Source: JAAGZL01 sp050291725
Lineage (GTDB): Bacteria > Pseudomonadota > Gammaproteobacteria > Chromatiales > Chromatiaceae
Length of the DNA stretch: 64,000 nucleotides
Assembly: GCA_050291725.1 (NCBI GenBank)
Contig: JBNKKH010000032.1
Span: 124,001 to 188,000 of the forward strand
Direction: 5' to 3'
In this document: in pieces, positions 1 to 9,412 of the stretch
Position numbering within the stretch: position 1 is the first letter of the stretch
Layout of the letters: every line of letters starts with the position of its first letter
The notes under the pieces: model-generated
Seen by the model: the letters and a program-made list of their open reading frames with translations, nothing else
Databases searched by the model: none
Told to the model about the DNA's origin: nothing
Position numbers and translations under genes: made by a program

Positions 1-45
1 GTTGCCGACATAGTTTGAGTATTACCGAGTGAAATTTATACCATC

Positions 46-1410
46 ATGATGAATGTTAAAATAATCGCAGCTATTATTTTGTTTGTGGGACTTGTGGTTC
101 AGTTCATAGCACTAGGCCATATTCAACCTATATTGATAATATTCATCTACTTGATAAGTGGAGTAATACTAATATATCTAGCCAGATCTCAAGGGCAGTT
201 TGAGCTAGATATATATCTTCTTTCATTTTCGACAAGCCTACTTAGCTCAGGTGTGGCAGCATTTTACAGAACCCACCTAAAAGATCCTCATCAGTTGAAG
301 TCTGATGCAAGTCTTTTCTATGAATTATCCTCTGATCTTCAATCTAATCTGTCTTTGGATCAATTGCGTTATGAAACAGATGGTGGTGGGGCTGTGTATA
401 TTTGGAGAGAAGTATACAGATTCATGCACTATCTTGATTTGGGGATAGGCCCATATATTGGTATCACATTCAACGTATGTCTCGTAGCCTTGACTGGTGT
501 TATATCTATAAAAATAGTAAAGGCAATCTGGGGTAATGATAAGAAGCGGCTAAGAAGATTCACATATCTCTACTCCTTTTGCGGGATATTTTGGTTATAT
601 GCATCTATTCACTTGAGAGATAGCTTTATTTTATTTTCTACGACTTTGCTTTTATATCTGTGGGTTAAACTGCTCGTACTTCCGAAGCTGAGATATGTGG
701 TTGTGGTTGGTATGGTATCTGTAGTATGGATTGTTAGCTATAAGTACATGCGTGCAGAGTACCAGTATATACCTGTAGTGATGGCAGCGATGGGTATGGG
801 TACATGGGTTTTATGTTCGCGAAATTATATCTCAAGAACTGTATTTGCCTTAACGTTATTAATATCACTAGCTTTATTGCTGTTAAATTATAGTTACATG
901 TCTTCTTTGCAAGAAGATGTAAAATTTGGAAAGACATGGGGTTCTGAAAACAGCCTGGTATCTTTAGGTGAAAAGTATGTTGTTAATACACCATTGCCAG
1001 TTAGGGCGGTCATTGGGACATATTATCTCCATGTTTACCCGATCCCATTTTGGGGTGGTTTTCAACTAACTACGATCTACCATTTATTAAAATCGCTAAA
1101 TGCTATTTATTTATTCATTGTCATGCCTATGGCAATAGTTGGCGCAATAAATGTCGTAGGATTAAGGCGCAGGACACGATCACCACCACTTATGTTTGCT
1201 TTATTAGTTTATGTTGGATTTTCCATGATTGTTGCATTAACGTCACTAGAAACAAGGCATCTTGGTGGTTTTACTGTTGCATTACTCGTTCTAGCAATTG
1301 AACCAGATTTTTCAAAATATGCTGAGAAAAAAAGGCTTAATAATTGGCGGTTAGTTTGGCTGTCAATCATCGCAATGGTTCATTTGGCATGGTTTGCAAT
1401 GAAATACTAG
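46..1410 (+). CDS. Multi-pass membrane protein, putative exopolysaccharide polymerase (Wzy/EpsG-like)
   Basis: A 454-residue, strongly hydrophobic protein with about ten predicted membrane segments. A charged, probably periplasmic loop at about residues 75-125 contains an Asp/Tyr-rich stretch. This layout (many helices plus one long loop, next to glycosyltransferases) is typical of polysaccharide polymerases and O-antigen-ligase-like proteins, but no diagnostic motif was recognised, so the role is inferred from topology and neighbours. The start used is the first of two ATG codons; only a weak purine stretch precedes it. A TTG-started glycosyltransferase follows within 10 bp. The gene is A+T-rich with many ATA, AGA and AGG codons, unlike the housekeeping genes further right, which suggests lateral acquisition of this part of the locus. 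Confidence 0.6.
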   Translation: MMNVKIIAAIILFVGLVVQFIALGHIQPILIIFIYLISGVILIYLARSQGQFELDIYLLSFSTSLLSSGVAAFYRTHLKDPHQLKSDASLFYELSSDLQSNLSLDQLRYETDGGGAVYIWREVYRFMHYLDLGIGPYIGITFNVCLVALTGVISIKIVKAIWGNDKKRLRRFTYLYSFCGIFWLYASIHLRDSFILFSTTLLLYLWVKLLVLPKLRYVVVVGMVSVVWIVSYKYMRAEYQYIPVVMAAMGMGTWVLCSRNYISRTVFALTLLISLALLLLNYSYMSSLQEDVKFGKTWGSENSLVSLGEKYVVNTPLPVRAVIGTYYLHVYPIPFWGGFQLTTIYHLLKSLNAIYLFIVMPMAIVGAINVVGLRRRTRSPPLMFALLVYVGFSMIVALTSLETRHLGGFTVALLVLAIEPDFSKYAEKKRLNNWRLVWLSIIAMVHLAWFAMKY

Positions 1411-1419
1411 GGGGTGGTT

Positions 1420-2559
1420 TTGAAGCTTTTATGTGTTATAGACCATTTTGGCTCTGGCGGAGCACAACGACAGCTTGTGGAACTTGCTTGTGGCCTAAAA
1501 AAAAGGGGGCATGATGTTGAAATATTTATCTATTATCCGGAATACAACTTTTTTAGAAGTCGGATTGATGCGGCAAATATTTCAATCATCCACTGCGAAG
1601 CAACTAGGCCAAAACCAGTTCAAATAATACACAAACTTACTAAACTACTAGGCCAGAATAAATATGACATTATCTTGTCATTCTTAAATAATCCTAATCT
1701 ATACGCTGAACTTTCTAGAATTTGGCATAAAGATATTAAGTTGGTTGTGTCAGAAAGATCTAATTATTTAGATGATAAATCTAAAATCGGATCATATCTA
1801 AGACGTAATTGCTATAGGCTGGCAGATCACGTAGTTGCAAACTCTATTACACAAAAGGATTGGCTTACTCAGAACTATCGTCATCTAATAAATAAAGTAT
1901 CTTCAATATACAATGGGTTTAACATTGATGAATATACAGCGCCTTTACATATTCCACAAAACAAGCATGACTTAAAGCTACTGGTTATAGGCAGGGTAGA
2001 TGCAGTAAAAAATGGACTAAATTTATTTTATGCACTGAAACTATTTCACAAAATGAATGGGTGGGTACCAACTGTCAGTTGGGTTGGAAGAAGGGATGTG
2101 ACACCTGAAGGCCTTAAATATGCTGTCAAATTAGAGCATAAATTAAATCAGTGTATAGAGATTGGACAAAAGTGGTCCTGGTTAGGTGAAAGGGATGATG
2201 TGATTGCGCTATTGCGATCACACCATGCATTAGTCCATCCAAGCTTATATGAGGGGCTTCCAAATGTCATCTGTGAAGCGCTCGCATCAGGTCGGCCAGT
2301 ACTTGCTTCTAATGTTTGTGATCATGGTTATTTGATTGGTGACAATGAGCGAGGGTTTTTGTTTGACCCAAATAAACCAGAAGAAATATGCGGTGCAATC
2401 CAAAAACTCTCTGAATCATCTAGCGTAGAATGGAATGATATGCATAAGGCAGCAATTGACTACGCACATAAAAACTTGTCAGTTCACAAACTAACTACAG
2501 AGTATGAAAATCTGTTTATGAGGCTTCTAGGGGAGTGCGATAAGGTGACGTCAGAATGA
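1420..2559 (+). CDS. Glycosyltransferase family 4 (GT-B fold)
   Basis: A retaining glycosyltransferase of the GT4 type, expected to add one sugar to the lipid-linked repeat unit on the cytoplasmic face. The N-terminus has the GT-B signature (FGSGGAQRQ, residues about 9-17). The C-terminal half has the nucleotide-sugar site: VIGRVDAVKN, then HPSLYEGLPNVICEA with the conserved Glu residues, then SGRPVLAS. The start is chosen at TTG 1420, because AGGGGG at 1409-1414 is well spaced for it; a GTG at 1414 in the same frame would overlap that ribosome-binding site. The stop overlaps the next gene by 4 bp (ATGA), so the two are probably translationally coupled. Donor and acceptor sugars cannot be told from sequence. 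Confidence 0.85.
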   Translation: MKLLCVIDHFGSGGAQRQLVELACGLKKRGHDVEIFIYYPEYNFFRSRIDAANISIIHCEATRPKPVQIIHKLTKLLGQNKYDIILSFLNNPNLYAELSRIWHKDIKLVVSERSNYLDDKSKIGSYLRRNCYRLADHVVANSITQKDWLTQNYRHLINKVSSIYNGFNIDEYTAPLHIPQNKHDLKLLVIGRVDAVKNGLNLFYALKLFHKMNGWVPTVSWVGRRDVTPEGLKYAVKLEHKLNQCIEIGQKWSWLGERDDVIALLRSHHALVHPSLYEGLPNVICEALASGRPVLASNVCDHGYLIGDNERGFLFDPNKPEEICGAIQKLSESSSVEWNDMHKAAIDYAHKNLSVHKLTTEYENLFMRLLGECDKVTSE

Positions 2560-4967
2560 GCAAGATCACGAATGTGCTTCTGCTGTTATTGCTCTTGTTC
2601 TCAAATGTATTGTGGGCTAATGCACACAATATTCTGTTGGGGAAAAAAGCGTCATATTCCATAGAGCCAAATTATGCACTTAGCAAGGGTGGTGACGACT
2701 TTAATCTAACTGATAATGCCTTTAAAGATACAAAGCTATTAAATGCGGTAGTGCCCCCGTGGACATCCAAAGATACAGTAACGTGGGCGATGAAAAGAAA
2801 ACCTGGTGTAAAGATAAGTTTCGACATGGGTTCGCAGAAGATCATAGGAGAGATTAGGCTAGGCGCTCACTCTGGTGGTGATGTCGCACTACCATTGGCG
2901 GCCCTAGTGTATATATCTAATGATCAAAGGAATTGGGAATATCTTGGTAATTTAGTAAATGAGCACGTAGTGCAAACACGCGGTAACGTTTCACACAAGT
3001 TTACTCTCAAAGGTCTAAATGACAGCGGCAGATATATTACACTTTATGTTGTTTCAGGTGGTTTTTATTTAAATCTTGATGAAATTGAGGTTTACGATGC
3101 AAATGCAAACACAAAAAGCATCCCACATTATGGGCCAAAAATAATATCTATTGATGACCATGTGAAGAAGCATCTTCAGTTAATTAAACAGAAAATGACA
3201 TCGCTGGCATTAATTGAATCAGCTAGGGAAGTTATTAAGATGGGCGGTAAAGCATTGGCTTTATCAGTTTTGGACGATTTATCAGCTATAGAAAGCCGTG
3301 TTAAATCGCAGACAGACGTATTGTTAGAGACAGATGAGGAATTAGGCCTCCCTTATACGAGCACAGATCGTGATGTTGCCAAGTTAGTTGCAAGCTATTT
3401 TAGAAAGAATACAGGTGAGTTAGTGAGTATTACGACGCTAGCCGGGAATGACCTTTGGTCCAATAGTAGTAATCCATTTATTCGGAAAGAAGCCTCAAAA
3501 CCTGACAAAATTCAACTTCACATGGCCGGTAATGAAATCGAGCCACTTGCAGTCAGCATTGCTAATAACTCAAACAAGTTACTAAAATTTAACATTAAAA
3601 TAAAACTACTTTCAAAAAAAGGCGACATAATGTGGCCATCAAACAATATTGACTATCATCTAACTACCCATGTTGTCGCGAGTAACTTTGGTTTTTATGA
3701 TGATGCTTTGCTGCCAGTATCAGATGTAATATCTATTGAGCCTGGCATTGTCAGGCAGTTGTGGGTTTTTTTTGACTCGTCACACATTAAACACGGTGAC
3801 TATAATGGTAAATTGATTTTGAGCAATGAACTAACGGAATCAAAAGTACTTAATGTCGGGATTAAAGTTTATCCCATTGATCTAAAATATCAAGATGTGC
3901 ATAAGACAATTAACTGGGCATATTTATCTAAAGGGAGGGTGAAAGAGAGGTTCAAAAAAAAACACGCCCGTGCACTTAAGCGTTCTCATAATACGGTACA
4001 AGTTGTACTCCACGAACAAGTTCCTTGGCCAAAAGTCGACCATATAACAAAAAAGTTTGTAGAACCTATGCAGTTGGATTTCACTGAACTAGATAAAATG
4101 ATACAACTTAGACCAGAAGTGGATCTTTGGTTGATATGGACAAATATGAAGCATGAGTCGCGTAGATTGCTAAATTATTATGGCGCCACCAATCCACCAA
4201 GATTGAATAGTGCTAGGCATAAGGCATTCATAAAAGAGTGGGTCAGACTGATCAAGGAGCATATGCTTAACCTGGGACTTGGTAACAATAACTATGCGTT
4301 TTACTGGTTTGATGAACCATCTGCTAAAAACGGATTCTTAGATGTGGTTGTACCGTATTCCAGATTATCGAAAGAGGTAGACCCTACTATAAAAACATTC
4401 ACAACACATAGGCTGGATCCAGCACTAATATCACAGCACCCCGATGCGATAGATATTCATTGCGTACCTACCAGTGATATCCAAATTAAAAAGCACAACA
4501 ATAAATATATGAATAAAAAACTGTTTAAAGATCTTTGGCATTATAGAACTGACAGCTTAAAACAACTGGATCCACATACAAATTATAGACTTCATCACAG
4601 TTATACTTTTGTTAATGGTCTGAATGGCGCAGGGTTTTGGGTATGGAATGATAAAGGAGGCCAGTGGAGAGACCAACTCAGCGCTTTTCCTAGTATGGGA
4701 ATGATATATAGAGGTAAAAGCGGCCCAGTTACAAGCAAACGTCAAGAGGCCTGGAGAGAGGGGATTGAGGATGTGGCTTTATGGCATGCCTATATGTCAT
4801 TCAAGTCGCAAAGTACTAACGGAGAAACATTTGATCTAATGTCTTCTCTTAAAAACAATGTTGTTCAGAGTGCAAAGAGGAATCGTTATAAAGGAGGGTA
4901 CATGGAATTGCAGCGTACGCGAATTAAGGCCCTTGAAAACATAATGAAGTATAAATTTAATGAATGA
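2556..4967 (+). CDS. Secreted DUF4091 glycoside-hydrolase-like protein with N-terminal F5/8 type C domain
   Basis: An 803-residue exported protein. Residues 1-23 form a signal peptide (Leu-rich core ending WANA). Residues about 45-180 look like a discoidin/F5-8 type C carbohydrate-binding domain (SFDMGSQ, YISNDQRNWEYLG, LDEIEVYD). The C-terminal part (about 440-790) matches the DUF4091 architecture: YWFDEPS, then GFWVWND, then a final EAWREGIEDVALW segment. DUF4091 proteins are predicted TIM-barrel hydrolases; the Asp-Glu of FDEP would be the natural catalytic candidate. Inside a polysaccharide locus it probably trims or modifies the polymer in the periplasm or outside the cell. It overlaps the upstream glycosyltransferase by 4 bp. 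Substrate unknown. Confidence 0.75.
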   Translation: MSKITNVLLLLLLLFSNVLWANAHNILLGKKASYSIEPNYALSKGGDDFNLTDNAFKDTKLLNAVVPPWTSKDTVTWAMKRKPGVKISFDMGSQKIIGEIRLGAHSGGDVALPLAALVYISNDQRNWEYLGNLVNEHVVQTRGNVSHKFTLKGLNDSGRYITLYVVSGGFYLNLDEIEVYDANANTKSIPHYGPKIISIDDHVKKHLQLIKQKMTSLALIESAREVIKMGGKALALSVLDDLSAIESRVKSQTDVLLETDEELGLPYTSTDRDVAKLVASYFRKNTGELVSITTLAGNDLWSNSSNPFIRKEASKPDKIQLHMAGNEIEPLAVSIANNSNKLLKFNIKIKLLSKKGDIMWPSNNIDYHLTTHVVASNFGFYDDALLPVSDVISIEPGIVRQLWVFFDSSHIKHGDYNGKLILSNELTESKVLNVGIKVYPIDLKYQDVHKTINWAYLSKGRVKERFKKKHARALKRSHNTVQVVLHEQVPWPKVDHITKKFVEPMQLDFTELDKMIQLRPEVDLWLIWTNMKHESRRLLNYYGATNPPRLNSARHKAFIKEWVRLIKEHMLNLGLGNNNYAFYWFDEPSAKNGFLDVVVPYSRLSKEVDPTIKTFTTHRLDPALISQHPDAIDIHCVPTSDIQIKKHNNKYMNKKLFKDLWHYRTDSLKQLDPHTNYRLHHSYTFVNGLNGAGFWVWNDKGGQWRDQLSAFPSMGMIYRGKSGPVTSKRQEAWREGIEDVALWHAYMSFKSQSTNGETFDLMSSLKNNVVQSAKRNRYKGGYMELQRTRIKALENIMKYKFNE

Positions 4968-5035
4968 ACTTTCTTGGAGTAATATTGGGACCATGCCTAA
5001 TAAACCTGCGCCCCTCCTATATGTGAGATGCCATT

Positions 5036-6136
5036 ATGCGGACCAATGTTAAATTGGACGTATTGATGATAGGGCCTTTGCCTCCACCTGTAGGTGGGCA
5101 ATCAATTCTCGTCGATACCATTGTAAAACATGGCTATATAGAGAAAATAAACTATGAAGTATTGAACGTTTCGCATCACGAACAAAGGCTATTTAGAAGG
5201 ATAAAATTATCAATAAAATTACTAGTGAGATTATATAGACTACTCCAGGAGAAGCGTAAATCGTCACAACTGGTTCATATCCACACATCTGCCGGTATTG
5301 CATTATATGAAAAAGGTGTAATGGCGATTCTCTCTAGAAGATTAGGCATGCCTGTTATACTGCATATTCATGGTGGCAGATTAGAAGCTATGTTGCGAAG
5401 TGCGCATGGACTTAAACTGCACCTAATTAAATATATTATTTCTAGGATGTCTGGAATTGTAGTGCTAAGCAATCATATGCACCAGGTAATAAGTCAGCAT
5501 ATTCCAACTCATGCACCAATAACCGTACTAGGAAATCCGTCTACAATATCTTTTGATTATGAGCAACCAAAAAAAGTTGATAGTCATGTTTCATTATTAT
5601 TTGTTGGGCATATTAAACCAGAAAAAGGGTTGCTCGACCTTCTTGCTGCTTATATGGATTTAAGGTCTAATCGGAAAACAGATATTCGATTGGTGATTGT
5701 AGGGGCAGGCGATACTAAACCAAATGAAAGCTATGTAAAAAAGAAGTTTAAAGATGCAGGTGCCGAAGATGTTATTTTTACTGGGGTTCTTAATGGTAAA
5801 TCGCTAGCAAAAGCATACAGTGATGCTGATGTATTTGTATTGCCGTCACATAGTGAGGATCAGCCTTTAACTATTTTGGAGGCCATGAGTTGTGGTGTAC
5901 CAGTAGTTGCTACAGACGTAGGAAGCATCTCAGAAGTAGTTGAGAATGGCATCAATGGCTTTTTAATTAATCCTGGAGATATAGGGGAGCTGGCAGGCCG
6001 TCTGGATTTATTATGTAATAATCGCGAACTTAGAGAATCAATAAGTGCTGCAAACCGTTCCAAAGCGCTGGAGAGATTTAGCATTGAAAATTATATTAGG
6101 AGTTTAAAAGGATTGTATTTGTCAGTTTTACAATAA
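5036..6136 (+). CDS. Glycosyltransferase family 4 (GT-B fold)
   Basis: A 366-residue GT4-type glycosyltransferase. The N-terminus carries the PLPPPVGGQS glycine-rich acceptor-side loop seen in many capsule and exopolysaccharide transferases. The donor-binding half has LFVGHIKPEKGL, then a LPSHSEDQPLTILEAMSCGVPVVATDVGS block containing the E-x7-E-type catalytic region, and a VENGINGFL loop. It lies 68 bp after the DUF4091 gene, without a clear ribosome-binding site, and is the last gene of the A+T-rich segment. It probably adds one sugar to the repeat unit; specificity cannot be assigned. Confidence 0.85.
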   Translation: MRTNVKLDVLMIGPLPPPVGGQSILVDTIVKHGYIEKINYEVLNVSHHEQRLFRRIKLSIKLLVRLYRLLQEKRKSSQLVHIHTSAGIALYEKGVMAILSRRLGMPVILHIHGGRLEAMLRSAHGLKLHLIKYIISRMSGIVVLSNHMHQVISQHIPTHAPITVLGNPSTISFDYEQPKKVDSHVSLLFVGHIKPEKGLLDLLAAYMDLRSNRKTDIRLVIVGAGDTKPNESYVKKKFKDAGAEDVIFTGVLNGKSLAKAYSDADVFVLPSHSEDQPLTILEAMSCGVPVVATDVGSISEVVENGINGFLINPGDIGELAGRLDLLCNNRELRESISAANRSKALERFSIENYIRSLKGLYLSVLQ

Positions 6137-6288
6137 AGCATATAATGTACTTGAAAGATAACATGATATAAACGGTCATGGTGATCACCCAGAAAACCTG
6201 CCAGGGTGAAATAATATAACTTACTCATGAACTGTTAGCTTCGAGTAAGTCTATTCACATACATATATACATACATAACGACAAATAC
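6137..6288. other. Intergenic region with short inverted repeat
   Basis: Non-coding stretch between a glycosyltransferase and a short remnant ORF. It holds an 8-bp inverted repeat (6219-6226 paired with 6243-6250, 16-nt loop) that is not followed by a T-tract on either strand, and a short ATAC-rich tract at about 6258-6277. No promoter motif was convincing. The base composition changes from A+T-rich to more balanced across this region. Confidence 0.35.
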
Positions 6289-6462
6289 ATGAAAGATGGC
6301 CAGCAACAACCTTCAGTAGAAAAATACCAACAATATCTTAAACTAACAGGAGAATGGTTGCCAAACAGTATCAAGAATGGTAACGATGGTTCCTCCGCGT
6401 ATTCCTCACCGATTCCATTCGATGAAATCGTTGAGCCACCAATGCGTGTTTTGATATTGTAA
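6289..6462 (+). pseudogene. 57-codon ORF, probable gene remnant
   Basis: An ATG-started frame of 57 codons ending in TAA 18 bp before the heparinase-like gene. It encodes a hydrophilic peptide containing EWLPNSIKNGNDGSSAY, ending MRVLIL. The last six residues read like the start of a glycosyltransferase (M-R-V-L-I-L is a common N-terminus). The middle segment resembles a piece of a larger soluble protein of the kind found beside heparinase-like genes. The simplest reading is that two former genes were joined by a deletion, leaving a short fusion remnant. It could instead be a real small protein; there is no good ribosome-binding site. Confidence 0.3.
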
Positions 6463-6480
6463 ACCAGTTACAGGATTAAT

Positions 6481-8184
6481 ATGGCGGTTTCCGTCGAAAA
6501 TATTTTACGTTTATATCATACCTTAAGGTATTTAGAGCCTGTTCAGTTAGCGTTTCTATTGCTTCGCCGTGGCCTTCCGGCAATACCCGTAAAGCCAGGC
6601 ACCTTGGCCAGAGTAAACGAAGAGCTATACCTGCAACCACTGTTACCCGTCACAACATTTCAAGACTCTGAAAACTCATTTACCTGTCTCAATCAGACCA
6701 TTGAGTTTGAGGAATCTCACGTTAACTGGAACCCTTCGAACAGCTCCAGACTCTGGTGCTATCACCTACACTACTTTGATCAACTACGCGATACCAATCG
6801 TTCTATGGATAATAAACAGTTCTTGTTAGAAAATTGGATTAAAAACAATCCTCAGGGCACCCATCCTGCATGGGAGCCATACACTGCAAGCCTACGTATC
6901 GTAAACTGGGTGGCGTTTATGCTGGGACGTTCAGCGCCCAAGCGCTTGCCTACTCACTGGTTGGATAGCCTGTATGAGCAAACCCTCTGGTTAGAGCGGA
7001 ATGATGAAAGGCATATTCTTGCAAACCATTATTTTGAGAATATTAAGGCCCTTTTGTTTGCTGGCGTATTCTTTCAGGGGAGTAATGCAACGCGTTGGTT
7101 GAATAGAGGCAAACGCCTCTTACTCGAACAACTGTCAGAGCAGTTTCTTGATGATGGCGGACATTATGAGCGCTCGCCACATTATCATGCGCTGATGCTG
7201 GAAAATCTGTTGGATCTATTGAATTTGAGTAAGAGCAATTCAGGTATTCTCGGTGTAGATGTAGAGACCGCACTGGAAAACTGTGTCGAACGCGGACTGG
7301 CATTTTTGCATCGCATCACCACTCCAGATGGGACTGTCCCACTGCTTAATGATTCGGTTAAGAATGCGGCGCCATCAGTTGCCAAGCTGTATGAATATGC
7401 TGGCAACCTTTATGATATAAAGCCCCCCTATCATACTAACGAAATAGAGTTAATCAATGAACCAGATAGCGGCCTCTACGGTTATCGTCGCAAAGGTGAC
7501 ATGTTGCTAATTGATTGCGGTGATATCGGCCCAGATTATCAACCAGGTCATACTCATTGCGATTTCCTCAGCTTTGAATTAATGCTGGATGGCCAGATGC
7601 TTGTGGTAGATTCTGGAGTCTATGAGTATCAAGCTGGCAAAATGCGCAGTTACGTACGCAGCACAGCAGCACATAATACAGTATCAGTTGATGGGCAGGA
7701 GCAATCGGAGATCTGGGGAGAATTTAGAGTTGCCAGAAGAGCAGAAAAACTACAGGCAGATATTGCCCACACTGAAGATGGATGTATAGAGTTCCGTGGC
7801 AGCTATAGCGGATTTCCTCAGGTTGCAGGCCGCATAACTCATCAACGAAAAATTCTGTGCGAATTTAAGGATAATGGAGATTCCTTTGTTATTAATGACC
7901 TCATCCAAGGCAAAGGCATTCATAGAATAGATTCTTTTCTGCACTTCCACCCTGATATTGAACTTATTGAAAAAGAAGCTGGACGCTGGAGTTTGGTTCT
8001 TGAGAACAGAGTAGTTGCGCAGGTTACAATCATGCACAGTCAAGAACAACAAATATCCACACGGATTGAGTCAGGCTGGTACTGCCCAGAATTTGGTATC
8101 AGACAAGAAAATAAGTCTCTAATAATATCAACCACAACCGACCTACCAGCTGAAGTAAGCTACAAGATTGTGAGAGCCGACTAA
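6481..8184 (+). CDS. Heparinase II/III family protein (polysaccharide lyase-like)
   Basis: A 567-residue protein of the heparinase II/III and alginate-lyase superfamily. Residues about 60-330 form the alpha-helical toroid (LWCYHLHYFDQL, NHYFENIKAL, DGGHYERSPHYH). Residues about 335-560 form the beta-sandwich domain (GHTHCDFLSFEL, STAAHNTVSVDGQEQSE, then WGEFRVARR). The His and Tyr residues in NHYFEN, ERSPHYH and GHTHCD are the expected active-site positions. There is no clear signal peptide, as in other heparinase-like proteins of exosortase loci. Role inferred: cleavage or modification of the exopolysaccharide. The stop codon overlaps the next start by one base (TAATG). Confidence 0.85.
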   Translation: MAVSVENILRLYHTLRYLEPVQLAFLLLRRGLPAIPVKPGTLARVNEELYLQPLLPVTTFQDSENSFTCLNQTIEFEESHVNWNPSNSSRLWCYHLHYFDQLRDTNRSMDNKQFLLENWIKNNPQGTHPAWEPYTASLRIVNWVAFMLGRSAPKRLPTHWLDSLYEQTLWLERNDERHILANHYFENIKALLFAGVFFQGSNATRWLNRGKRLLLEQLSEQFLDDGGHYERSPHYHALMLENLLDLLNLSKSNSGILGVDVETALENCVERGLAFLHRITTPDGTVPLLNDSVKNAAPSVAKLYEYAGNLYDIKPPYHTNEIELINEPDSGLYGYRRKGDMLLIDCGDIGPDYQPGHTHCDFLSFELMLDGQMLVVDSGVYEYQAGKMRSYVRSTAAHNTVSVDGQEQSEIWGEFRVARRAEKLQADIAHTEDGCIEFRGSYSGFPQVAGRITHQRKILCEFKDNGDSFVINDLIQGKGIHRIDSFLHFHPDIELIEKEAGRWSLVLENRVVAQVTIMHSQEQQISTRIESGWYCPEFGIRQENKSLIISTTTDLPAEVSYKIVRAD

Positions 8185-9401
8185 TGCACATTCTCTTTCT
8201 ATCCCACTACTTTCCACCCGAAGTCAATGCGCCTGCAACTCGTACCTACGAGCATTGTAAAGAGTGGGTAAAGGCCGGCCATAAGGTTACAGTAATTAGC
8301 TGTGTACCGCACCATCCTAGGGGCGAAGCTTACCCCGGATACAAAAACCGTTTATACCAAGTAGAAGATAAGGATGGTATTCGCGCAATTAAGGTCTGGA
8401 CATATATAACTGCTAACGAGGGATTTATTAAGCGCACTTGGAATTACATCTTTTACATGAAGATGGCAATCCTTACTTCTATCTTCACTGCTAAAGCTGA
8501 TGTGGTGATTTCAACATCCCCCCAATTCTTTAATGGCCTAGCTGGTTATTTTGTCAGCCGCCTCAAACGGGCGCCATGGATACTAGAAATAAGAGACCTT
8601 TGGCCAGAATCTATTTTAACTGTAGGAGCTATAAAAAATAGAACCATCATTAGATTTCTTGAGTATCTAGAGATGTTCGCCTATCGCAATGCTGATCAAA
8701 TAGTAGTTGTTACCAATGCATTTAAAACATATATGATTAACAAAGGGATAGATAGCGACAAAATTCATGTGGTAACCAACGGAGTCAATCTAGATTTTTT
8801 CCAGCCCATAGAAAAAAATATCGATCTAGCTGAAGAACTGGGCGTAACCAACAAATTTGTTGCCGCATATGTTGGCACGCACGGAATGGCTCACCATCTC
8901 GATACCATACTTGAAGCTGCCCAGCAGTGTAATAACCCAGATATCGTTTTTCTAATGGTTGGAGATGGAGCAGAACGAGAACGTCTTCTGCGCACCAAGC
9001 AAGAGATGGGATTAGATAATGTGATAATGGTTCATCAACTATCAAAAGAGAAGATGCCGGCCCTCTGGTCTATTACAGATGCAAGCTTAGTACTATTGAA
9101 GAAGTCCGATCTTTTTCAATCGGTTATCCCGTCCAAAATATTCGAAAGTATGGCAATGCAGTGTCCAATTATCCTGGGAGTTGAGGGCGAGGTAAAAGAG
9201 ATTATTCAAGATGCTAATTCAGGCATCTGTATCGAGCCTGAATCTTCAAGTGAACTGCTTGCTGCTGTAGAGGAATTACACAGTAATAAGGACTTGCGCC
9301 AGCAAATGGGTATAAACGGGCGCGATTGTGTTAATAAAAAGTATAATCGCCAGACGCTGGCAGAAAAACTAGAAAAAATAATGGCAGATCAAAGAAGATG
9401 A
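8184..9401 (+). CDS. Glycosyltransferase family 4, WbuB-like
   Basis: A 405-residue GT4 glycosyltransferase like the WbuB/fucosamine-transferase-like enzymes. N-terminal FLSHYFPPEVNAPATRTYEH is the characteristic acceptor-side motif, followed by VTVISCVPHHPRG and an EIRDLWPESI segment. The donor side has YVGTHGMAHHL, VGDGAERERL, SVIPSKIFE and MQCPIILGV. It is translationally coupled to the heparinase-like gene (one-base overlap) and is the last gene of the plus-strand block; it converges on the initiating-transferase gene with only 11 bp between the stops. Probable function: addition of an N-acetylated amino sugar to the lipid-linked unit; exact sugar unknown. Confidence 0.88.
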   Translation: MHILFLSHYFPPEVNAPATRTYEHCKEWVKAGHKVTVISCVPHHPRGEAYPGYKNRLYQVEDKDGIRAIKVWTYITANEGFIKRTWNYIFYMKMAILTSIFTAKADVVISTSPQFFNGLAGYFVSRLKRAPWILEIRDLWPESILTVGAIKNRTIIRFLEYLEMFAYRNADQIVVVTNAFKTYMINKGIDSDKIHVVTNGVNLDFFQPIEKNIDLAEELGVTNKFVAAYVGTHGMAHHLDTILEAAQQCNNPDIVFLMVGDGAERERLLRTKQEMGLDNVIMVHQLSKEKMPALWSITDASLVLLKKSDLFQSVIPSKIFESMAMQCPIILGVEGEVKEIIQDANSGICIEPESSSELLAAVEELHSNKDLRQQMGINGRDCVNKKYNRQTLAEKLEKIMADQRR

Positions 9402-9412
9402 TTAAAACAGAG

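Noticed and set aside
4960..5052. 30-codon ORF starting inside the end of the DUF4091 gene and running into the next glycosyltransferase
   Set aside because: It overlaps both real genes, has no independent ribosome-binding site, and the peptide shows no recognisable motif.
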